The notes: a model not told the origin generated them from the sequence alone. Positions 1 through 7,771 are shown, counted from the stretch's first letter. The stretch: 64,000 nt of DNA from Flavobacteriales bacterium (GCA_013360395.1 JABWBQ010000005.1:1-64000), one strand, 5' to 3'. Numbers and translations: made by a program.

Positions 1-1
1 G

Positions 2-307
2 ATCTTCCACCTGCTCGAAGGCCATTTCACCTTCCGCATGGGTGATGCGGAGCTGAAGAAAGATCCCGGTGACGTGGTGTTCATTCCCAAGGGCACGCCG
101 CACACTTTCCGTTGCGATTCCGACACGGGCCATTTCTTCAGCATCACCACCGGGCGCGATTTCGAGTTCTTCCTGCGGGCGATGTGGCGGCCAGCGGAAC
201 GCGCCGAATTGCCGACGCCCTCCGCTCCTTCGCCTGCGGATATCGAAGCATTGGGCAAGGCCGCAGCCGCGCACCACATGCCGGTGGTGGGGCCGCCGCT
301 GATGTGA
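2..307 (+). CDS. cupin-domain protein, 5' end outside window
   Basis: Open from the window edge in the frame starting at base 2, ending TGA at 305-307, so about 101 C-terminal residues are visible. The segment PGDVVFIPKGTPHTFR is a typical second cupin motif of the small quercetin-dioxygenase-like type, with the GTPH histidine as a likely metal ligand. The tail after it (residues about 60-101) is a Pro/Ala-rich helix-like extension ending VVGPPLM. A sugar-, quercetin- or polyketide-related role cannot be told apart from this part. The next gene-like sequence begins 32 bp downstream on the same strand. Confidence 0.75.
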   Translation: MFHLLEGHFTFRMGDAELKKDPGDVVFIPKGTPHTFRCDSDTGHFFSITTGRDFEFFLRAMWRPAERAELPTPSAPSPADIEALGKAAAAHHMPVVGPPLM

Positions 308-325
308 GCTGCTCCGCAGCCAAGC

Positions 326-333
326 TATCTTCG
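326..333 (+). promoter_or_regulatory. -7 promoter element (TATCTTCG) of the ALDH 5' fragment
   Basis: TATCTTCG fits the Bacteroidota -7 consensus TAnnTTTG/TTCG and ends 6 nt before the ATG at 340. A near-identical block, TACCTTCG, sits at the same distance from the second copy of the gene start (2445-2452), so the promoter was duplicated together with the coding fragment. Confidence 0.4.
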
Positions 334-339
334 CTCTCC

Positions 340-531
340 ATGGTAAAGACGAAAAAGTCCCTCGACTGGTCCCTCGCCCCCGCACCCGAGAGCAAGGACC
401 ACGTCAAGATCAACGAGCAATATGAGCTCTTCATCGGCGGCAAGTGGGTGAAGCCGAAGTCCGGCAAGTACTTCGACACCATCAACCCCGCCAACGAGCA
501 GAAGCTCGCGCGCATCGCCGAGGCCAACTAA
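340..531 (+). pseudogene. aldehyde dehydrogenase 5' fragment (63 codons)
   Basis: This ORF encodes only the first 63 residues of an aldehyde dehydrogenase (…YELFIGGKWVKPKSGKYFDT…), ending with a TAA directly after the AEAN motif. It matches 2459-2647 over 189 nt with about 8 differences counted by eye (about 96% identity), most near the start codon or silent. It has no coenzyme or catalytic domain and cannot be an enzyme. Its ATG is preceded by the same -7 element as the other copy. The unrelated secreted-protein gene 698-2425 lies between the two copies. Because the copies differ, simple assembly duplication of one read set is less likely, but it is not excluded. Confidence 0.8.
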
Positions 532-697
532 GTGGTATGGTCGCATTGGATGGCCTTGACTGCGAACGGTCCATTGATGGATCAGTATGGGTTCCTGGTC
601 CATCATGCGCACCACGTCATCACCGGCAGACCCTAACCAAAGTTATATTGTGCTGGGGAGCGGCTTGGGGTTACTTCGGTCCAGGATCAAGAACCCG

Positions 698-2425
698 ATG
701 CACAGACTACTTTCCCTCTCCCTTGTGGCCGTCATCGCCCTCAGCAGCGCCTACGGCCAAACCCCATCACCTGCCACCATCTTCGGCACCAATGGCTGCG
801 CGGATATCAACATCCTGCCCGGACAGACCTCATTCCTGAAGAGCCATGCGCTACAGCCCGACGGGAAGTTGCTGCTGGCAGGATGGGGTGGTGATGGCTT
901 CCCCTACGTTGCATGCATGGCCCGGATCGACACGGCTTGTGGCGCGCTCGATCCCACCTTCGGACAGAACGGTGTGCTCGTGCATCATTTCGAGCAGCGC
1001 ACCATCTGCAGTAGCATGGCGCTGCAGGCCGATGGCAAGATCGTGGGGGCCGGGTTGATCGCCGCCAGTAATGCGGGCTCCGGCCAGTTCCCTGGCGTGT
1101 GGCGTTACAACGCGGATGGTTCCGTGGACAGCACCTTCAACGGGACCGGCTACAACAATGCTGGCTTCTCCGCGGGCTCGGCTGCAGGCAAGGTGCAGAA
1201 CGTCTTCATCGATGCGGATGGCCGCATCCTCGCTGCCATCATCGGCTATTCGCAGATCGGTGTGTTCCGCTACACGGCCACGGGTGTGCTCGATACCAGC
1301 TACTCAGCGGACGGTCGTGCGGAGATGCCCGTGGGCTACACCCCATTCCATGAGGACCTTGGTGCGGTGATGGATCCCGATGGATCCGTGACGATAGCCG
1401 CCTTGGTGGGTACCAGTGCCTTTGATCCCACCTTCATGGCGCTCGCGCGCTTCCTGCCCGATGGCGATCCCGATCCTGCGTTCGGCACCAACGGCCTGGC
1501 GCTGCATCCGACCATTTCCACCAGCACGTTGGGCAGTCCGGATGGATCCAAGGACTGGAGCATGGTACGCCGACCGGGCAGCGGATTCCTCGTGGGCTAT
1601 GGCGCGCACAACGGCGATACGCGTCCAAGCATTGCAGCATTCAACGAGGATGGCTCCATCGATCCCACCTACGGCACCAATGGCATTGTCCAGGTCACCG
1701 GCAGTAATCCAGTGGGCAGTGGGCTGTGGATGGACGACGATGGAAGCGTCCTGCTCTTCTACCGGCTCAGTAACATCACCAATGGACCTGGCGCCATCCT
1801 GCGGTTGACACCCGACGGGCAACCCGAGGCGGGCTTCGGCACCAACGGCGTCCTACAATCGCCGTTCGCCAACCGCAGTTTCGCGAACGGCTTCCGGCTC
1901 GGTGGTGGGGACCTGGTCGCCTACGGCGCGAACAACAACAATGGCAACGGATCGGTGGTGCGCTTCAGCCTCGATGTGGAAGCCAATGCGCTGCCCGTGA
2001 TCTCCTACGACTTTCCGGACCTGGTGGTCAGTGGCGGCGGCAGCGTGCAGTGGTTCCTCGATGGAACGCCGATCAGCGGCGCAACGGCGAGCACGCACAC
2101 CCCCACGCAGAACGGCACATACACCGTGGAGATGAATTCCTTCGGTTGTGTGAACACCTCACCGCCGTTCCAATTCCTGAGCATGGGGATCGGTGAGCCG
2201 GGCACCGGGTCCATCGCTATCGTCAACACCCTCGTGGACGAGCACATGGTGATCGAGAACAACGGTGGCCCCGTGCGCTTCATCGTCATGGATACGAGCG
2301 GCCGCGAGCTGCAACGGGGCATGTTGGGCACTGGACGCACACGGATCCCGATGGCGTCGTGCGGCACTGGGCTCCATCTTGTTCGTGTGGGCGATTCCGT
2401 GCATCGCTTCGTGGTGGAGCGCTGA
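698..2425 (+). CDS. secreted delta-60 repeat protein with T9SS sorting domain
   Basis: About 575 aa from the ATG at 698, chosen because it opens a clean signal peptide (MHRLLSLSLVAVIALSSAYG, then QTPS). A longer frame upstream to 587 lacks one. The body carries successive repeats of about 50-60 residues of the form LQPDGKLLLAG…RIDxxGxLDPTFGQNGV, the delta-60 pattern of large Bacteroidota surface proteins. The last 75 residues (IGEPGTGSIAIVNT… to VVER) form a T9SS type A-like sorting domain. It is probably exported by the type IX system and anchored or released at the cell surface; ligand or substrate is unknown. The gene sits exactly between two copies of an aldehyde dehydrogenase 5' end. Confidence 0.85.
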   Translation: MHRLLSLSLVAVIALSSAYGQTPSPATIFGTNGCADINILPGQTSFLKSHALQPDGKLLLAGWGGDGFPYVACMARIDTACGALDPTFGQNGVLVHHFEQRTICSSMALQADGKIVGAGLIAASNAGSGQFPGVWRYNADGSVDSTFNGTGYNNAGFSAGSAAGKVQNVFIDADGRILAAIIGYSQIGVFRYTATGVLDTSYSADGRAEMPVGYTPFHEDLGAVMDPDGSVTIAALVGTSAFDPTFMALARFLPDGDPDPAFGTNGLALHPTISTSTLGSPDGSKDWSMVRRPGSGFLVGYGAHNGDTRPSIAAFNEDGSIDPTYGTNGIVQVTGSNPVGSGLWMDDDGSVLLFYRLSNITNGPGAILRLTPDGQPEAGFGTNGVLQSPFANRSFANGFRLGGGDLVAYGANNNNGNGSVVRFSLDVEANALPVISYDFPDLVVSGGGSVQWFLDGTPISGATASTHTPTQNGTYTVEMNSFGCVNTSPPFQFLSMGIGEPGTGSIAIVNTLVDEHMVIENNGGPVRFIVMDTSGRELQRGMLGTGRTRIPMASCGTGLHLVRVGDSVHRFVVER

Positions 2426-2444
2426 TCATGTCGGGGTGGGCGGC

Positions 2445-2452
2445 TACCTTCG
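2445..2452 (+). promoter_or_regulatory. -7 promoter element (TACCTTCG) of aldehyde dehydrogenase
   Basis: TACCTTCG ends 6 nt before the ATG at 2459. The core and spacing match the copy at 326-333. The very short gap would give a nearly leaderless mRNA if this is the functional -7 box. Confidence 0.4.
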
Positions 2453-2458
2453 CTCACG

Positions 2459-2647
2459 ATGGCAACCAAGAAAAAGTCCCTCGACTGGTCCCTTGCCCCC
2501 GCACCCGAGAGCAAGGACCACGTCAAGATCAACGAGCAGTACGAGCTTTTCATCGGCGGCAAGTGGGTGAAGCCGAAGTCCGGCAAGTACTTCGACACCA
2601 TCAACCCCGCCAACGAGCAGAAGCTCGCGCGCATCGCCGAGGCCAAC
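2459..2647 (+). pseudogene. aldehyde dehydrogenase N-terminal part, out of frame with the rest
   Basis: This is the second copy of the aldehyde dehydrogenase start (MATKKKSLDWSLAPAPE…), readable for 63 codons up to AEAN at 2645-2647. The frame then runs into meaningless sequence and stops near 2773, while the rest of the enzyme continues one frame over from 2649. Compared with a usual aldehyde dehydrogenase, about 15-20 residues between AEAN and VWRKMPAAERG are missing, so the break is a deletion that also shifts frame rather than a single-base slip. The break falls at the same GAGGCCAAC sequence where the upstream fragment (340-528) ends. Confidence 0.7.
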
Positions 2648-2648
2648 C

Positions 2649-3866
2649 GTGTGGCGCAAGATGCCCGCCGCCGAGCGCGGCAAGTACGTGTACCGCATCG
2701 CCCGGCTGCTGCAGGAGAAGGCCCGCGAGTTCGCCGTGATCGAAAGCATGGACGGCGGCAAGCCCATCCGTGAAAGCCGCGACTTCGACATCCCCGTGGC
2801 CGCCGCCCACTTCTTCTACTACGCGGGCTGGGCCGACAAGCTCGGCTACGCCTTCCCCAACCGCCCCGTGGCGCCCCTCGGCGTCGCCGGGCAGATCATC
2901 CCGTGGAACTTCCCGCTGCTGATGGCCGCCTGGAAGATCGCGCCCGCCTTGGCCTGCGGCAACACCGTGGTGCTGAAGCCCGCCGAGACCACGCCGCTCA
3001 CCGCCCTCAAGCTCGCCGAGCTGTTGCAAGAAGCCGAACTGCCCGATGGTGTGGTGAACATCGTCACCGGCGCGGGGGCCACCGGCGCCGCCGTGGTGAA
3101 CGACCCGGACATCAACAAGATCGCCTTCACCGGCAGCACCGCCGTGGGCAAGCTCATCCAGCGCGCCACCGCTGGCACCGGCAAGAAGCTCACCCTCGAG
3201 CTCGGCGGCAAGGCCCCCAACATCATCTTCGCCGACGCCACCATCGACCAGGCCGTGGAAGGCATCGTCAACGGCATCTGGTTCAACCAGGGCCACGTGT
3301 GCTGCGCCGGTAGCCGCCTCTACGTGGAGGAAAGCGTGCACGACGAGGTGGTGCGCAAGCTCAAGCACCGCATGAAGAGCCTGGTGGTGGGCGACCCGCT
3401 GGACAAGAACACCGACATCGGCGCCATCAACAGCCGCGAGCAGCTCGGCACCATCAACAAGTACATCAAGATCGGCATCAACGAGGGCAGCGAGCTCTAC
3501 CAGAGCAGCTGCGAACTGCCCAGCAAGGGCTTCTGGTGCCGCCCCACGCTCTTCACCAACGTGGCCCAAAGCGCGCGTATCGCCCAGGAGGAGATCTTCG
3601 GCCCCGTGCTCGCCATCCAGACCTTCCGCACCATGGACGAGGTGATCCAGAAGGCCAACAACACCCCCTACGGCCTCAGCGCCGGCGTGTGGACGGACAA
3701 GGGCAGCAAGATCTTCAACCTCACCACCAAGCTCCGCGCCGGCGTGGTCTGGGCCAACACCTTCAACAAATTCGACCCCACCTCACCCTTCGGCGGCTAC
3801 AAGGAAAGCGGGTATGGGCGCGAAGGCGGCGTGCATGGGCTGGGGGCGTATTTGAAGTTGAATTGA
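2649..3866 (+). CDS. aldehyde dehydrogenase family protein, N-terminus detached by frame break
   Basis: A 405-aa frame from a GTG (VWRKMPAAERGKY…) carries nearly the whole NAD(P)-dependent aldehyde dehydrogenase. It includes the coenzyme region PWNFPLLMAAWKIAPALACGN, the glycine motif FTGSTAVGK, the general-base glutamate in LELGGK and the catalytic cysteine in GHVCCAGSR, ending YGREGGVHGLGAYLKLN. The family oxidises aldehydes to acids in the cytoplasm. The normal first ~80 residues lie at 2459-2647 in another frame, so the gene is probably inactive unless the break is a sequencing or assembly error. The GTG start is a frame boundary, not a convincing start. Confidence 0.75.
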   Translation: MWRKMPAAERGKYVYRIARLLQEKAREFAVIESMDGGKPIRESRDFDIPVAAAHFFYYAGWADKLGYAFPNRPVAPLGVAGQIIPWNFPLLMAAWKIAPALACGNTVVLKPAETTPLTALKLAELLQEAELPDGVVNIVTGAGATGAAVVNDPDINKIAFTGSTAVGKLIQRATAGTGKKLTLELGGKAPNIIFADATIDQAVEGIVNGIWFNQGHVCCAGSRLYVEESVHDEVVRKLKHRMKSLVVGDPLDKNTDIGAINSREQLGTINKYIKIGINEGSELYQSSCELPSKGFWCRPTLFTNVAQSARIAQEEIFGPVLAIQTFRTMDEVIQKANNTPYGLSAGVWTDKGSKIFNLTTKLRAGVVWANTFNKFDPTSPFGGYKESGYGREGGVHGLGAYLKLN

Positions 3867-3874
3867 GATGGTTT

Positions 3875-4078
3875 GGGCGTGTCCCGCTTACCAAGGCTTG
3901 CAGCGCGCGGGCCTGCCCGCCGAAGCCTTGGCGAAGGCGGGTCGGGTGCTCCGCTATAGCCTAACTTGTCGCGGCCAGCGGTCGCGGCGCTCCGGTGGCT
4001 CCTTCGTCGCCTCCTCGCTGCTCGCGGCCGCAAGTCCGCGCCTGCGCAGGGCTGCCGCTTCGCCCCCTCACGCGAGCC
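3875..4078 (+). repeat. dispersed ~200-bp intergenic repeat, copy 1
   Basis: It starts with GGGCGTGTCCCGCTTACC, contains the core GGGTCGGGTGCTCCGCTATAG near 3938-3959 with a variable GC-rich middle, and ends GCTGCCGCTTCGCCCCCTCACGCG. The same boxes in the same order occur at 51547-51748 and, reversed, at 62088-62317. An internal stem CCCGCC/GGCGGG precedes the core. No convincing coding potential. It fills almost all of the gap between the aldehyde dehydrogenase and the convergent secreted-protein gene. Confidence 0.7.
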
Positions 4079-4097
4079 AAAAAGTTACCCTGGGTCG

Positions 4098-5672
4098 TTA
4101 TTCCTTCACCACGCGTTCTACTGCCCGTGTCCCGTCAGCGAAGCGTAGCTGCACGAGATACATTCCGCTTTCCTGACCCGCAAGGTCCAACGTCAAGGAA
4201 GCGGTACTGGTGGCTGTTGGCTGCGTCATGACCGTGCGACCGGTCGCGTCCATGAGTACTATTTCTGGTACGGATGGGCCTCTTGGGAGTGTGATAGTGA
4301 GGGTTGACCGGGTCGGGTTGGGTGTGATCGTGAACGGGGTTCGCGGTTCTTCCACGACACCTACTTCACCCAGGCCGAGTTTCACGACCCATCCGTCAAA
4401 GCCACCATGGTTGCCGCTCACGTCGCCGTCATTGGACCATGCGTATCCTGCCATTACATAATGTTGAGCACTGGTCTCCTCGATCGCATGCGCTGATTCT
4501 GGACTCGTGCCGCCCAAGCATTTTTGCCATTCCAGCGTGCCGACATCGTTCAGTTTCACGACCCATGCGTCGGACACACCAAACCCCTGATGAAAGCCAC
4601 TTACATCACCATCGTTGGAGGTGGTCCCGCCGGTCAGGATGAATCCGCCGTCCGTTGTTTGTCGGACAGCGTTCCCGCCATCTCCTTGGGAGCCCCCAAG
4701 GCTTTTCTGCCATTGGAGGTCGCCGTTAGCACTCAGTTTAACAACCCATGCGTCATTGTCCCCGTGGTACCCGATCACGTCACCATCGTTCGACCCTGTC
4801 GATCCGGCCAAGATGAATCCACCATCACTGGTCTGCTGGGCGGAGCGGAACTCATCGTCACCGTTACCTCCCATGCATTTTTGCCATAGGATCGTCCCTG
4901 CGCCATCGAGCTTGAGTACCCATGCGTCCATGCTCCCATGATGGCCACTGACGTCACCGTCGTTGGAATACGTACGGCCCGCAACAACATAACCGCCATC
5001 ATTAGTCTGCTGAACGGACCACAGTTCATCCAATGCTGATCCGCCATAGCAATGCTGCCATTGTACCGCCGCATCGGCGTCCAGTTTCGCGACCCAACCG
5101 TCCACACCACCATGATTGCCGCTAAAGTCGCCGTCGTTGGATGAGGTGGACCCGGCCAAGGCAAAACCGCCGTCCGAAGTGCCTTGTATAGCGCGGCCGA
5201 CGTCTCCGCCCGCTCCGCCAATGAAATGTTGCGCTACCAGTCCACCTGCCGCATCCAGTCTCACGACCCAAGCATCCGAGCCGTGGTTCCCGACCACATC
5301 ACCATCGTTCGACCAAGTGTAGCCCACGGTTAGACAACCCCCATCAGAAGCTCCTGTGATCGCGTATGCGCGTTCCTCGTTCGTGCCCCCAAGGCATTTC
5401 TGCCATTCGATGGTACTTGTAGAGTCGAGTTTCACTACCCAAATATCCGGGTAGGGAGGTATTCCTCCGCCATGATATCCGGTGACATCACCATCATAGG
5501 AAGTCGTACCCCCAGCGACGTAATACCCGCCGTCGGCCGCCTTCGCCAAGTCATATAGGAATTCTGTGCCAGTCCCGCCGAGGCATTTCTGCCATTCAAT
5601 AGCGGGCTGGGCGCTCAATGCCAAAGAAGTCAGAAGTGTGTGAGTGATAGCTAGGGTTCGAGAAGTTCTCAT
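4098..5672 (-). CDS. secreted seven-repeat protein with T9SS sorting domain
   Basis: About 524 aa, started at the ATG ending at 5672 because it opens a signal peptide (MRTSRTLAITHTLLTSLALS, then AQPAIEW). Seven tandem repeats of about 58 residues follow, each of the form WQKCLGGxxxE…SDGGYxVAGxTxSNDGDVSGNHGxxDAWVVKL. A 75-residue C-terminal sorting domain follows (ITPNPTRSTLTITL… to VERVVKE). The repeats probably form a beta-propeller-like or solenoid fold. The DGD and NHG residues could bind calcium, but that is only inferred. The gene is visibly richer in A+T than its neighbours, suggesting acquisition or different selection. Two palindromes lie upstream (5702-5721 and about 5753-5772). Confidence 0.85.
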   Translation of the reverse strand: MRTSRTLAITHTLLTSLALSAQPAIEWQKCLGGTGTEFLYDLAKAADGGYYVAGGTTSYDGDVTGYHGGGIPPYPDIWVVKLDSTSTIEWQKCLGGTNEERAYAITGASDGGCLTVGYTWSNDGDVVGNHGSDAWVVRLDAAGGLVAQHFIGGAGGDVGRAIQGTSDGGFALAGSTSSNDGDFSGNHGGVDGWVAKLDADAAVQWQHCYGGSALDELWSVQQTNDGGYVVAGRTYSNDGDVSGHHGSMDAWVLKLDGAGTILWQKCMGGNGDDEFRSAQQTSDGGFILAGSTGSNDGDVIGYHGDNDAWVVKLSANGDLQWQKSLGGSQGDGGNAVRQTTDGGFILTGGTTSNDGDVSGFHQGFGVSDAWVVKLNDVGTLEWQKCLGGTSPESAHAIEETSAQHYVMAGYAWSNDGDVSGNHGGFDGWVVKLGLGEVGVVEEPRTPFTITPNPTRSTLTITLPRGPSVPEIVLMDATGRTVMTQPTATSTASLTLDLAGQESGMYLVQLRFADGTRAVERVVKE

Positions 5673-5701
5673 GGTCGCGATCATTATCAGTTATCCTGCT
5701 C

Positions 5702-5721
5702 GACGTCCTGGACAGGACGTC
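5702..5721. promoter_or_regulatory. 20-bp palindrome upstream of the seven-repeat gene
   Basis: GACGTCCTG-GA-CAGGACGTC is a perfect inverted repeat with 9-bp arms, 30 bp upstream of the chosen start at 5672. A second shorter inverted repeat (TACCAAG / CTTGGTA, 6-nt spacer) lies about 30 bp further out. Either could be an operator for a dimeric regulator or a hairpin in the leader. No regulator for it is identified. Confidence 0.35.
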
Positions 5722-5832
5722 ATCGTTCGTGCAATGTACAAGTTCTGGTGTAATACCAAGCCAGCGCTTGGTACGAGCACCCATACGCGTGTCAATGAAT
5801 GATACACCTCCACGCCCCGCCTACTCGTCCAC

Positions 5833-5868
5833 AGCAACCATCTCGCTCGGCGGCTACGGCGCGGGACC
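5833..5868 (+). repeat. 36-bp direct repeat flanking the broken toxin-antitoxin pair, left copy
   Basis: It begins AGCAACCATCTCGCTCGGCG and ends ACGGCGCGGGACC. It matches 6521-6556 with about 5-6 mismatches in 36 bp. Together the two copies bracket the toxin-antitoxin pair 5929-6432. Confidence 0.5.
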
Positions 5869-5928
5869 TGGGCGGTCACTTTAAGCCCTGCACGATGGGC
5901 GATGATCAGCCGCGCGCGGGGTGCGGCC

Positions 5929-6244
5929 TCACCGCTTCCTCATCCGCTTCAGGATCGTCGTTCTTGGCGACCGCCTCTTCTGATGATGCACGGTGAGCAC
6001 ATCAATTCGTTCCCTGTTTACGACGAGGTAGATCAGCCGGTAGCTGCCCACCAGCAGTTCTCGCACGGCCGGGTTACCAACCTCGCCAACAGGCTTACCT
6101 GAGCGGGTGGTCAACAAGCAGGTCGGCGGCATCGAAGAACCGGTCCACCATGTCTTGCGCACTGCGTGGGGAGTCGCGGGCGATGAATGTTGCGATGCCG
6201 TCTATGTCCGTGAGAGCATCAACGGTCCAGTTCACTTCGACCAT
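5929..6244 (-). pseudogene. ParE/RelE-family toxin, frameshifted
   Basis: From the ATG ending at 6244 the sequence reads MVEVNWTVDALTDIDGIATF… through DLLVDHP and then meets a TAA. The remaining two thirds (RSGKPVGEVGNPAVRELLVG… to LKRMRKR, ending 5929) is intact in the next frame. One extra C in the CCC run near 6106-6112 would restore DHPRSGKPVGEV, so this is a single-base deletion or a homopolymer sequencing error. ParE/RelE toxins inhibit gyrase or cleave mRNA; motifs here (LLVGSYRLIYLV, VLTVHHQKRR) fit the plasmid-stabilisation type. It overlaps the end of its antitoxin by 13 nt and is paralogous to 61476-61805. Confidence 0.75.
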
Positions 6245-6432
6245 TTACGCAGACGCTTGCCGGCCTCGGCGGTGGAGACCACCTCACCCTTGGCCGATTG
6301 CGCCAGCCCACGCTCTATCTTGCTCAGCAGCAGGATGCGGTCGATCAACTCATCCACGGGCACTTGCTCCGGCAGTTCCTTCACGCTCCTGAGCAAGGCT
6401 TTGCGGGTAACCACGGGTTCCTTCATGCGCAT
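6232..6432 (-). CDS. antitoxin of a ParE/RelE-type pair
   Basis: A 66-aa protein (MRMKEPVVTRKALLRSVKEL… ending EAGKRLRKWSK). It closely resembles the 66-aa protein at 61288-61488: both have LPxxxxVDxxxDRxxxLxKxERG/A and a tail KxxxKW. It probably binds and neutralises the downstream toxin and represses the operon. The partner toxin 5929-6244 starts inside its last codons, which is typical of these modules, but the toxin is frameshifted, so the antitoxin may be a relic. Confidence 0.65.
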   Translation of the reverse strand: MRMKEPVVTRKALLRSVKELPEQVPVDELIDRILLLSKIERGLAQSAKGEVVSTAEAGKRLRKWSK

Positions 6433-6520
6433 GTGTCAAAAATAATCAGGGGTGGAACTCCCCTGAATGACGCGAGCCTTCACGCTCGTACCAATGATCA
6501 ATTTCCGCCAGGCAGGCTGT

Positions 6521-6556
6521 AGCAACCATCACACTCGGCGACCACGGCGCGGGGCC
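6521..6556 (+). repeat. 36-bp direct repeat flanking the broken toxin-antitoxin pair, right copy
   Basis: It begins AGCAACCATCACACTCGGCG and ends ACGGCGCGGGGCC. It is the partner of 5833-5868. Sequence 6433-6646 shows no gene apart from this repeat. Confidence 0.5.
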
Positions 6557-6646
6557 GATACGAACCGGAAACTCTCTGAACCTTCCTCTACGGCCCAAAG
6601 TGCTTGCTCGCTCGGTGGCTGGTATGCCGAATCTTGAGCTTATGGT

Positions 6647-6886
6647 TCATGCCCGCCGACCTTCACGGATCGTGCGCATGGCCTCATCCAGGCTGACGTA
6701 GGTATCCAGGTCGGCTTTGCGCCTGCGGTCGATCTCCTCCAACTCTGCAAGTTCATCATCCGTGATCTCGAAGGCTCCTTCCTTGTCTTCGCGGGTGAGC
6801 AAGGCGCGAATGGTGGCCAGGATGCTTTCGTTGCGCTCTTTCTGCAACAATTGCATGATCTCGGTGCGGAGGTCGATCGCGCTCAT
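6647..6886 (-). CDS. small antitoxin-like protein without visible toxin
   Basis: A 79-aa charged helical protein (MSAIDLRTEIMQLLQKERNE… ending AMRTIREGRRA). Its ITDDELAELEEIDRRRKADL region resembles antitoxins paired with RelE/ParE toxins. A partner would be expected directly downstream on the minus strand, but 6433-6646 contains no toxin-like frame, so this looks like an orphan or the survivor of a deletion. It is divergent from the intact pair at 6963-7495. Function is inferred from size, composition and location only. Confidence 0.55.
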   Translation of the reverse strand: MSAIDLRTEIMQLLQKERNESILATIRALLTREDKEGAFEITDDELAELEEIDRRRKADLDTYVSLDEAMRTIREGRRA

Positions 6887-6947
6887 GGCGGTTCTGCTAT
6901 TCCCAAAGATAGGCTGCCAAGACCCATTCTGCCGTTCAAAGTCAACC

Positions 6948-6955
6948 TATCTTCG
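6948..6955 (+). promoter_or_regulatory. -7 promoter element (TATCTTCG) of toxin-antitoxin operon
   Basis: TATCTTCG ends 7 nt before the antitoxin ATG at 6963, the same core and near the same distance as for the aldehyde dehydrogenase copies. This suggests a nearly leaderless transcript. Confidence 0.4.
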
Positions 6956-6962
6956 TTGGGCC

Positions 6963-7202
6963 ATGTCCACGGAATCCCTCAAACTCCAGCTGATCGAACG
7001 CCTGCTGCGTACCACCGATGAAGGTCTGCTCAGGAAGGTGGCCGATCTGTTCCGGTCGGCAAAGGAGGTGGAGGATGAGGACCTCACCGACGAGCATTAC
7101 AACATCGTGAAGGAGCGTGAAGCCGCATACAAGCGCGGGGAAGGCAAGAGCTACACCTGGGAGGAAGTGCGGGAGATGGCGCGCAAGGCGAAAAAGGCAT
7201 GA
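6963..7202 (+). CDS. antitoxin of RelE/ParE-type pair
   Basis: A 79-aa protein (MSTESLKLQLIERLLRTTDE… ending EVREMARKAKKA) with a helical N-terminus and a YTWEEV/EMARK tail typical of small addiction-module antitoxins. Its stop overlaps the start of the toxin in an ATGA at 7199-7202, indicating translational coupling. The likely role is toxin neutralisation and autorepression. The ATG follows a -7 element at 6948-6955. Confidence 0.7.
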   Translation: MSTESLKLQLIERLLRTTDEGLLRKVADLFRSAKEVEDEDLTDEHYNIVKEREAAYKRGEGKSYTWEEVREMARKAKKA

Positions 7203-7495
7203 GTTTCCGGTTGGAGATCCGGGACCGTGCAAGCGACGAGTTCATCGAAAGCTACCTCTGGTATGAGCAGCAGCGGAACGGACTGGGCGAGGAGTTCCAC
7301 GATGAGGTAGAGGAACATTTCGCCTTCCTGCGTGAGCGCCCCGAAGGCTTTGCGAAGTGGCGGGGACCCTACAAGAAGATCAACCTCAAGCGCTTCCCGT
7401 ACATCATCGTCTTCCGTGTAGTGAAGGATGCGGTCGTTGTCTTCAGTGTCTTTCACACCAGGCGCGATCCCAAGCGCTGGGGCCGGCGGCGTTGA
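7199..7495 (+). CDS. RelE/ParE-family toxin
   Basis: A 98-aa protein (MSFRLEIRDRASDEFIESYL…) with the family layout: an N-terminal helical hairpin (WYEQQRNGLGEEFHDEV), the strand segment RFPYIIVFRVV, and a C-terminal VFSVFHTRRDP containing the His-x-x-Arg-type basic end. ParE/RelE proteins poison gyrase or ribosome-bound mRNA. The frame is intact and coupled to the antitoxin by a 4-nt overlap. It is a different subfamily from the pairs at 5929-6432 and 61288-61805. Confidence 0.8.
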   Translation: MSFRLEIRDRASDEFIESYLWYEQQRNGLGEEFHDEVEEHFAFLRERPEGFAKWRGPYKKINLKRFPYIIVFRVVKDAVVVFSVFHTRRDPKRWGRRR

Positions 7496-7718
7496 TAGGC
7501 AGGCCCACGGCAGTGTGAAGAGCTCCGCGCTCTTGTGATTGAAAGCCGGTGGAGTCGCCGGCACTGGTGCGGACACTTGAGCTGCTTCGGAACACATAAA
7601 CACCTTGAAGAACTCCTCGAACCGGTAGATGCGCCACACTTGTTGCCGGTCACCCCGCGCTGGAACTCGCGCAGGCCATTCGTGGCCTTCTCCGCCGCCC
7701 CTGCCTCTGCCTGCCTCA

Positions 7719-7751
7719 AAGCAAAACCCCTCGGCGCATGGCCGAGGGGTT
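7719..7751 (-). terminator. intrinsic terminator after the SnoaL-like gene
   Basis: A perfect 11-bp stem (AACCCCTCGGC at 7725-7735 with GCCGAGGGGTT at 7741-7751), a 5-nt loop, and on the minus strand a T-rich run right after the stem (TTTTGCTTTG). It lies 20 bp after the stop of the minus-strand gene 7772-8638. No other feature was recognised between 7496 and 7771. Confidence 0.75.
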
Positions 7752-7771
7752 CGCCTTTCACCGAGCGGCGA

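Noticed and set aside
2005-2646. A minus-strand frame shared with a frame at 144-527
   Set aside because: The shared segment only mirrors the duplicated aldehyde dehydrogenase 5' end; it is not a protein family.
4098-5672. Tandem repeats in the seven-repeat gene as an insertion-element or CRISPR-like array
   Set aside because: The repeats are in-frame coding units of about 58 residues with a shared protein motif, so they are a protein repeat.
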